From: Corydoras sp. C115
Lineage: Eukaryota; Chordata; Actinopteri; Siluriformes; Callichthyidae
Length of the DNA: 64,000 nt
Reading direction: 5' to 3'
NCBI GenBank assembly: GCA_019802505.1
Contig: JAFMOC010000173.1
Location: forward strand, 495,001 to 559,000
Both the position numbers and the translations under genes were made by a program. Positions 57,532 to 64,000 of the stretch are shown piece after piece. The notes beneath the pieces are model-generated. The model was not told the origin of the DNA. It did not search any database and saw nothing but the letters and a program-made list of their open reading frames with translations. The first letter of the stretch is position 1; every line of letters begins with the position of its first letter.

Positions 57532-58172
57532 TTCCATGTTCTCCCCGTGTCTGCGTGGGTTTCCTCCGGGTTCTCCGGTTTCCTCCCACAGTCCAAAAAC
57601 ATGGATCAAGTCAATTGAATTCTCAAAATTGCCCCATATAGAGTGTGTCTGTGTGAGTGAGTGTGTGCCCAGCGATGGATTGGCGCCCTGTCCTGAGTGT
57701 ATCTGCCCAGCGCCTGAGATGTTCTCCCCTGGATGGGCATGGGGAACCCCACCGCGACCCTAATAGAGGATAAAGCGGGAGATAATGAATGAATTAATGA
57801 ATGAATAAATTGAACCAATGGCGGCACAATGGCTTAGTGGTTGGCACGTTCGCCTCTCAGCACTAGGGATTCCCGGTTCGAATCCCCATCTGGGTGGAGT
57901 TTCCATGTTCTCCCCGTGTCTGCGTGGGTTTCCTCCGGGTTCTCCGGTTTCCTCCCACAGTCCAAAAACATGGATCAAGTCAATTGAATTCTCAACATTG
58001 CCTCATATAGAGTGTGTCTGTGTGAGTGAGTGTGTGTCCAGCGATGGATTGGCGCCCTGTCCTGGGTGTATCTGCCCAGCGCCTGAGATGTTCTCCCCTG
58101 AATGGGCATGGGGAACCCCACCGCGACCCTAATAGAGGATAAAGCGGGAGATAATGAATGAATGAATGAATG
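57532..58172 (+). mobile_element. Two V-SINE copies, second with 14-bp target duplication
   Basis: The first copy (57,532-57,803) is 5'-truncated. The second (57,818-58,172) is bracketed by aataaattgaacca at 57,804-57,817 and 58,173-58,186. Both are antisense to slc38a11. Confidence 0.92.
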
Positions 58173-58323
58173 AATAAATTGAACCACAAAACTAATCTAG
58201 CACAAGCACTGATTTGCTGATAACAGTTGGCAGTAAAAATTTTTAAAATACAACAAAAAATAATAAGAAACCCTAAATGAATTTTTTTTATTTTTTCCAT
58301 TAAATATTATTTCAAATACTCAC

Positions 58324-58455
58324 ATTTAACTCGAGCACAACTCCCAAACAGTCATATGTTAACGATATCACTGTAACCACTAATATTATTGCCAGAGTTA
58401 CCATGACGTGGGCTTTGGTGCTAAGTAGTCCATTAAAAAAGAAATTTGACACCAC
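58324..58455 (-). CDS. slc38a11: slc38a11 132-nt exon
   Basis: 44 codons in phase 0: VVSNFFFNGLLSTK, then the transmembrane helix VTLAIILVVTVISLTYDCLG and VVLELN. Matches the DCLGIVLELNG region of the human protein. Acceptor cctgtctttcag; donor gtgagt. Confidence 0.95.
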
Positions 58456-58856
58456 CTGAAAGACAGGAAATGTGTTCGATTATGTTAATTAAAAGCAATG
58501 GTAGTGAGTCCTCTGAAATCATGCACTTTAAAGCAATTCTGACCTATTCCCATGTTTCCATAAAACCGAAATTATCTTACATTACTAAAATGATCACGTT
58601 AATATGCCATATCTATATTATGCACTTACAACATGTAATTTATTTTGTAATTCAGCAACAAACTGAGTCAGAAATAAAGAAAAATAAATCAGTGCACTTA
58701 CAATTCTGCATTTTTTAAAAGGTAGATATACAAAAAAACATACCATGAGATGACTTTGTTATTAATACAATACTTCAGAGATTTCTCACAGATACAGTAA
58801 CAGTGACATCTAGCTACAACCCCAATGATGAAAAAATTTTGTGACTGTAAAATGTA

Positions 58857-59195
58857 GGCGGCACGGTGGCTTAGTGCTTAGCACGTTCGCCTCTCAGCGC
58901 TAGGGATTCCCGGTTCGAATCCCAATCTGGGTGGAGCTTCCATGTTCTCCCCGTGTCTGCGTGGGTTTCCTCCGGGTTCTCCGGTTTCCTCCCACAGTCC
59001 AAAAACATGGATCAAGTCAATTGAATTCTCAAAATTTCCCCATATAGAGTGTGTCTGTGTGAGTGAGTGTGTGCCCAGCGATGGATTGGCGCCCTGTCCT
59101 GGGTGTATCTGCCCAGCGCCCGAGACGTTCTCCCCTGGATGGGCATGGGGAACCCCACTGCGAGGATAAAGCGGGAGATAATGAATGAATGAATG
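58857..59195 (+). mobile_element. V-SINE with 11-bp target duplication
   Basis: tgtaaaatgta at 58,846-58,856 and 59,196-59,206 bracket the copy. Confidence 0.93.
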
Positions 59196-59306
59196 TGTAA
59201 AATGTAAATAAAATTAGAATCTAATGACTTGCGAACCCCATGGACCCATGTTTTATTCCCGCTAGAAAACAAACAAGATATGATGATTAAAAAATTTGCA
59301 TTTATC

Positions 59307-59440
59307 CCAGGTCCACTGAAGTTACTAATGTGGGTCCTTGAGCAAGACCCTTAACCCTTATTGCTCCAGGGATGTTGTGATGAACCCTGTGCTCACCTTG
59401 TAAGTCGCTTTGGATAAAAGCATCTGATAAATGACCCCCA
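59307..59440 (+). mobile_element. L2-tailed tRNA SINE, 5'-truncated
   Basis: Starts at cccaggtccactgaagttac and retains the L2-type tail. The 5' truncation is typical of reverse-transcribed insertions. Confidence 0.82.
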
Positions 59441-59679
59441 ATTTTTTTTAAATAATTTCAAAACACAGGTTTACATACAGGACAGGGCACCCCCTCATCA
59501 CCATGTTTTTGGACTGTGGCAGAAAACCGGGCGTGTGTGCTCCCTCCACTCAGTGTGTGTATATGTGAGTGTGTGTTTTACTGCAGGGTTGGGTTTAAAT
59601 GTAAAGGACAAATTCCTCTGTGTGTAATTACTGTAGGTAAAGTAGATCACTTTTATGTCTTTAAATGTGTTAGTTTATT

Positions 59680-60016
59680 CATTCATTCATTCATTATCCT
59701 TTATTAGGGTTGCGGTGGGGTTCCCCATGCCCATCCAGGGTAGAACGTCTCGGGCGCTGGGCAGATACACCCAGGACAGGATGGCAATCTATCACTGGTC
59801 ACACACTCACTCACACAGACACACCCTATATGGGGCAATTTGGAGAACTCAATTGACTTGATCCATGTTTTTGGACTGTGGGAGGAAACCGGAGAACCCG
59901 GAGGAAACCCACGCAGACACGGGGAGAACATGGAAACTCCACCCAGATGGGGATTCGAACCGGGAATCCCTAGCGCTGAGAGGAGAACGTGCTAACCACT
60001 AAGCCACCGTGCCGCC
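59680..60016 (-). mobile_element. V-SINE with 12-bp target duplication
   Basis: tgtgttagttta occurs immediately before the ATTC repeat and again after the head. Confidence 0.92.
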
Positions 60017-60235
60017 CTGTGTTAGTTTAAAGATCATATATGTTGGTAATGTTCTATTGGGAATAAAATGTGGGTTCATGAGATCTGCACTTCATATTAT
60101 TCTGTCTTAATTTACGTTTAACTCAAGTCCCAGTGGAACCAGGGTTTCCCATCTCAGTTTAGTTACTTGCACTTCCACCATTTCCCAACAATGTTGGAAG
60201 TGCCAATAACTAAACCCTGCTTGTGAATGCCATAC

Positions 60236-60348
60236 CTCTCTTGTCACAAAGCACTCCAGAGGGAAAGTTGTGATAATACTGAGACCATAGCAGAATCTAC
60301 CAAAGGTTGCCAAGTTATCATTCCTGCAGTAGTTCTCAAAAACATCAC
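60236..60348 (-). CDS. slc38a11: slc38a11 113-nt exon
   Basis: Encodes (G)DVFENYCRNDNLATFGRF, then CYGLSIITTFPLECFVTRE. Near-identical to the human DLFENYCRNDDLVTFGRFCYG and PMECFVTREV segments. Acceptor ctcttcctag; donor gtatgg. A V-SINE begins only about 45 bp upstream of this acceptor. Confidence 0.96.
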
Positions 60349-60392
60349 CTAGGAAGAGGAAAATGTGTTTCAGAAATCATTATGCATTAAGT

Positions 60393-60734
60393 CAGGCGGC
60401 ACGGTGGCTTAGTGGTTAGCACGTTCTCCTCTCAGCGCTAGGGATTCCCGGTTCGAATCCCCATCTGGGTGGAGTTTCCATGTTCTCCCCGTGTCCGCGT
60501 GGGTTTCCTCCGGGTTCTCCGGTTTCCTCCCACAGTCCAAAAACTGGATCATGGATCAAGTCAATTGCGTTCTCCAAATTGCCCCATATAGAGTGTGTTC
60601 GTGTGAGTGAGTGAGTGTGTGCCCAGCGATAGATTGGCGCCCTGTCCTGGGTGTATCTGCCCAGCCCCCCCCCCCCCCCCCCCCCCGCGACCCTAATATA
60701 GGACAAAGCGGAAGATAATGAATGAATGAATGAT
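60393..60734 (+). mobile_element. V-SINE with poly-C expansion
   Basis: A C run of about 20 (60,665-60,686) replaces the usual gcccgagacg...ccccacc segment. gcattaagt flanks both ends. Confidence 0.9.
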
Positions 60735-60810
60735 TAAGCATTAAGTGTATAAATTAGTAACGTAAAGAAAAATATTTTCACCTGCATAATAACAGAGAAC
60801 TGAGATACAC

Positions 60811-61153
60811 ATCCATCCATCCATTATTTTCCGCTTTATCCTCTATTAGGGTCGCGGGGGGGGGTTCCCCATGCCCATCCAGGGGAGAACGTTTCGGGAG
60901 CTGGGCTGATACACCCAGGACAGGGCGCCAATCCATCGCTGGGCACCCACTCACTCACTCACACAGACACACACACTCTATATGGGGCAATCTGGAGAAC
61001 TCAATTGACTGTTTTTGGACAGAAACCGGAGAACCTGAAGGAAACCCACGTGGACACGGGGAGAACATGGAAACTCCACCCAGATGGGGATTCGAACCGG
61101 GAATCCCTAGCGCTGAGAGGAGAACGTGCTGACCACTAAGCCACCGTGCCGCC
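60811..61153 (-). mobile_element. V-SINE with 12-bp target duplication
   Basis: ctgagatacaca precedes the tail and follows the head. Same intron as the preceding copy but inverted. Confidence 0.92.
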
Positions 61154-61217
61154 CTGAGATACACAATATGTTTTAATTAGTATGTGCTCATTAAAGTGTG
61201 TGCATGGGAGGGCTTAC

Positions 61218-61379
61218 CTTGTGTGTAGCCAGTAAAGGTTGCATAACCTGCAGCGGCAAAAAATGCACTTATAATTGCAGCTGATCCCACAGACAGATGT
61301 GTGATTCGTGACCAGTTCTTCAAAGTGGGCTCCTTGAGTGACCCATAAATCATGAAGCTATTATGGTGGCAGATAAAAG
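61218..61379 (-). CDS. slc38a11: slc38a11 162-nt exon
   Basis: Encodes (A)FICHHNSFMIYGSLKEPT, KNWSRITHLSVGSAAIISAF and AGYATFTGYTQ(G). The SFAFICHHNSF signature is diagnostic for SLC38-type amino-acid transporters. Acceptor caatttttcag; donor gtaagc. Confidence 0.97.
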
Positions 61380-61516
61380 CTGAAAAATTGTTCGAAAAGA
61401 GGTGATTCATCAGAATAATAAAGAATTCTTTTTCATTCTCTAATATTACACAGGGCATAGAACAAAAGGGTGATTGCCTCTTTCTTTTTTTAATTATTTA
61501 CTTTTCAGAGACTTAC

Positions 61517-61587
61517 CAAAGGACATGACACCAACTGCTTGGATTGCATTGCCCTTTGCAAACACCCATGCATTCTGAGAAGGCGGG
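61517..61587 (-). CDS. slc38a11: slc38a11 71-nt exon
   Basis: Encodes PPSQNAWVFAKGNAIQ and AVGVMSF, with split codons at both ends. Human: DAWVFAKPNAIQAVGVMSF. The acceptor lies behind a T/A-rich run. Confidence 0.94.
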
Positions 61588-61805
61588 CTATAAAAAAAAA
61601 AAAAAAAAAAGAAAAAAAAGAGCACTTCTAACTGGTCACATGGAAATGAATTTGCTTGCTTGCTTGTCTAAACTGACATTAACAGCATTACAGCTGATTT
61701 AATGGTCATGCCTTGGCAAATTAAACGATAAATTAGCTATGCAATTATATCATTCCTTTGTATGCACAAGTGTCACCATGTGTACAGTGTGGCTTATCTA
61801 AGTAC

Positions 61806-61885
61806 ATTTGTGGTCCCAATGTTGTGGCTCTTACAAGTACTGTTATTATGATGACCATGGTCAACAACATGGAAACTAAAGACAC
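61806..61885 (-). CDS. slc38a11: slc38a11 80-nt exon
   Basis: Encodes VSLVSMLLTMVIIITVLV then RATTLGPQ, a transmembrane helix. The donor gtactt interrupts an Ile codon completed by the next exon. Acceptor tctctttcag. Confidence 0.94.
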
Positions 61886-61975
61886 CTGAAAGAGAAAGTC
61901 ATTTGGTATTAATAATTCATTAATAATGTCAATTAATTTTGCTTCAAAATTCAACCATGTTTGTAACATCTATAC

Positions 61976-62082
61976 CTTTCCAAGTTTGGCCACATCCTTG
62001 TAGAGTGACAGAGGAATTGTAAAAAGAATAGTAGAGACACCGATGACAAAGTGTCTATTTGCTAGTATGTGGTCGGGGCCAA
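61976..62082 (-). CDS. slc38a11: slc38a11 107-nt exon
   Basis: Encodes (V)GPDHILANRHFVIGVS, TILFTIPLSLYKDVAKLGK. Human: FTLPLSLYRNIAKLGK. Acceptor gcttttcag; donor gtatag. Confidence 0.95.
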
Positions 62083-62181
62083 CTGAAAAGCATACAAACA
62101 CGTAGGTCGTAGATTCGTTACGATAAAGGCTCATTGACGAATAACGGAAGTGTTAATTTTATTTAGTAAATATTAGAATAC

Positions 62182-62247
62182 CTCCGGGAATCCTCTCCAA
62201 CACTTTTGTTATAGTATCGCCGGTGATGATGTTGTAGCTTATCATTG
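62182..62247 (-). CDS. slc38a11: slc38a11 66-nt exon
   Basis: Encodes (A)MISYNIITGDTITKVLERIPG. The AMISYNII.GDT motif is highly conserved in the family (transmembrane helix 3 region). Acceptor ttctatttcag; donor gtattc. Confidence 0.96.
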
Positions 62248-62325
62248 CTGAAATAGAAAGAAAAACTTAAAAAGTGAGAATGGATAGATTTAACTGATAT
62301 ATAACTATCTACAAATTATAACCAG

Positions 62326-62920
62326 TATATGCCTCTCAGCTCTGGGGATCCAGGTTCGAATCCCTTTCTGGATGGAGTATCCATATTCTCCGGGTTCTTC
62401 CCATTTATTTAAATTTAAATTTACATTGACCTAGGAGTTTCCATGTTCTCCCCGTGTCGGCGTGGGTTTCCTCCGGGTTCTCCGGTTTCCTCCCACAGTC
62501 CAAAAAACATGGATCAAGTGAATTGAATTCTCCAAATTATATAATATATAATATAGTGTGGGTGGCACGGTGGCTTAGTGGTCAGCACGTTCTCCTCTCA
62601 GCACTAGGGATTCCCGGTTCGAATCCCCATCTAGGTGGAGTTTCCATGTTCTCCCCGTGTCGGCGTGGGTTTCCTCCGGGTTCTCCGGTTTCCTCCCACA
62701 GTCCAAAAAACATGGATCAAGTCAATTGAATTCTCAAAATTGCCCCATATAGAGTGTGTCTGTGTGAGTGAGTGTGTGCCCAGCGATGGATTGGTGCCCT
62801 GTCCTGGGTCTATCTGCCCAGCACCCGAGACGTTCTCCCCTGGATGGGCATGGGGAACCCCACCGCGACCCTAATAGAGGATAAAGCGGGAGATAATGAA
62901 TGAATGAATGAATGAATAAA
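62326..62920 (+). mobile_element. Two V-SINE copies in slc38a11 intron
   Basis: A decayed copy (62,326-62,545) precedes a complete one (62,560-62,920) with the same orientation, antisense to the gene. Confidence 0.85.
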
Positions 62921-63118
62921 TTGACCTAACAATCAAAAACTGCCACCTAGTGGCCAAATTACAGAACACACCTACATAAAAACAGCAGGGTGCATGATTT
63001 AAAATAATGTGTTGTATTGTACCGTCACCAAACAAATTAACAAACGCTGATACAAATGTCGATACAATACTTACAAAAGGGTAGGGTAGGGAAAGGGTAG
63101 GTATCTTACCCAGGAAGT

Positions 63119-63371
63119 GTTGAGTGGGTCTCCTCCGGGTTCTCCGGTTTCCTCCCACAGTCCAAAAACATGGATCAAGTCAATTGAAGTCTCCAAATTG
63201 CCCCATATAGAGTGTGTCTGTGTAAGTGTGTGTGTTCCCAGCGACAGATTGACGCCCTGTCCTGGGTGTATCTGCCCAGCGCCCGAGACGTTCTCCCCTG
63301 GACGGGCATGGGGAACCCCCCCGCGACCCTAATAGAGGATAAAGCGGGAGATGATGGATGGATGGATGGAT
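63119..63371 (+). mobile_element. V-SINE, 5'-truncated, near a splice donor
   Basis: Core to tail. The TGGA tail ends about 20 bp from the exon at 63,391, i.e. just past its 5' splice site. Confidence 0.88.
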
Positions 63372-63390
63372 ATTACCAGATATCACTTAC

Positions 63391-63525
63391 CAATAAATGG
63401 ATAGAGAAACTGTAGAGCGGATAAAAGCAGATATCCAACCAAACCAAACGTGTGCCGCACTAAGGCCTGGTAACTCTGCGTCCCTGACAAATTCCCACCT
63501 TTTATTAACAAGATAATAGAGTAGT
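63391..63525 (-). CDS. slc38a11: slc38a11 135-nt exon
   Basis: Encodes (D)YSIILLIKGGNLSGTQSYQ, ALVRHTFGLVGYLLLSALQF and LYPFI. Human: LIKGGALSGTDTYQSLV and GYLLLSVLQFLYPFI. Acceptor ttccctctcag; donor gtaagt. Confidence 0.96.
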
Positions 63526-63650
63526 CTGAGAGGGAAAATGTACATATATATTAGTTATTAATAACCGTTAAATCAAAGTATATTGTTCTATTGTCTGGCT
63601 CATAATTTGTAACAGCTGGTGTTAAACTAAATCAGTTAAAGCATTGATAC

Positions 63651-63725
63651 CTGTAATAAAAGCAACCAGGAAAAGCAAAAGGAGTCCCATGGGAAGTCCA
63701 GCTTCAGCCATCGAGTATGGCAGAC
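63651..63725 (-). CDS. slc38a11: slc38a11 75-nt exon, first visible
   Basis: Encodes (G)LPYSMAEAGLPMGLLLLFLV and AFIT, the first transmembrane helix of the family (human GLPYSMKQAGFPLGILLLF). Acceptor cccttgaaacag has a weak pyrimidine tract. The N-terminal cytoplasmic residues (about 45 in the human protein) lie on exon(s) beyond 64,000. The ten visible exons total 1,241 nt and stay in frame throughout. Confidence 0.93.
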
Positions 63726-63744
63726 CTGTTTCAAGGGAACATTT

Positions 63745-64000
63745 TTTCATTCATTATCTCCCGCTTTATCCTCTATTAGGGTCTCGGTGGGGTTCCCCAT
63801 GCCCATCCAAGGGAGAACGTCTCGGGCGCTGGGCAGATAGACCCAGGACAGGGCGCCAATCCATTGCTGAGCACACACTCACTCACACAGACACACTCTA
63901 TATGGGGCAATTTGGAGAATTCAATTGACTTGATCCATGTTTTTGGACTGTGGGAGGAAACCGGAGAACCCGGAGGAAACCCACGCAGACACGGGGAGAA
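63745..64000 (-). mobile_element. V-SINE running off the right edge
   Basis: Sense-oriented relative to slc38a11. Its 3' tail ends about 18 bp before the acceptor of the 75-nt exon. Confidence 0.88.

Noticed and set aside
58446..58718. 90-codon plus frame overlapping an slc38a11 intron
   Set aside because: AT-rich composition and low-complexity residues. The opposite strand carries a validated exon right beside it.

Overview
The window is vertebrate nuclear DNA, almost certainly from a ray-finned (teleost) fish. It has split genes with canonical GT-AG introns, a very dense tRNA-derived SINE of the fish V-SINE/DANA type, an L2-tailed tRNA SINE, Tc1-like and hAT-like MITEs, and long CA, TA and homopolymer tracts. 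I cannot resolve the order or species. Exon coordinates come from base-level reading of splice sites and reading phase. SINE boundaries are good to about 10 bp.

Three protein-coding genes are visible, all on the minus strand, so transcription runs right to left. (1) slc38a11, an amino-acid transporter of the SLC38 family: ten exons from 63,725 down to a stop at 56,693, with the 5' exon(s) beyond the right edge. (2) mbnl2, a muscleblind-like CCCH zinc-finger splicing regulator: nine coding exons from an ATG at 37,521 to a stop at 11,182. They join in frame to 374 codons plus stop. A 3.3-kb 3' UTR follows, and a probable non-coding first exon and CpG-rich promoter lie near 51.7-52.3 kb. (3) rap2a, a RAP2 small GTPase: only exon 1 (1,803-2,116) is inside the window, and exon 2 lies beyond the left edge. 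mbnl2 followed by rap2a in the same orientation matches the human MBNL2-RAP2A order on 13q32.

Layout: 1-1,700, V-SINE-derived tandem repeats in rap2a intron 1; 1,803-2,700, rap2a exon 1 and GC-rich 5' region; 2,737-4,870, a higher-order tandem array built from minus-oriented V-SINE; 4,870-7,850, intergenic SINEs, a Tc1-type MITE and a short CRE/CCAAT/X-box-like segment; 7,850-11,196, mbnl2 3' UTR, free of SINEs; 11,196-37,521, mbnl2 coding exons and introns packed with SINEs; 37,522-52,300, mbnl2 5' intron(s) with MITEs, a local triplication and large microsatellites; 52,300-56,690, intergenic; 56,693-64,000, slc38a11.

Roughly 75 V-SINE copies or fragments occupy perhaps a third of the sequence, in both orientations. 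Many have intact Pol III A and B boxes and several have perfect 9-14 bp target-site duplications, so the family has been active recently. Nearly all other long open frames in the window are translations of this SINE and are not genes. The functional theme of the gene content is RNA processing (mbnl2, with its autoregulated-type 54-nt exon and dual-frame last exon). rap2a and slc38a11 are neighbours with no evident functional link.
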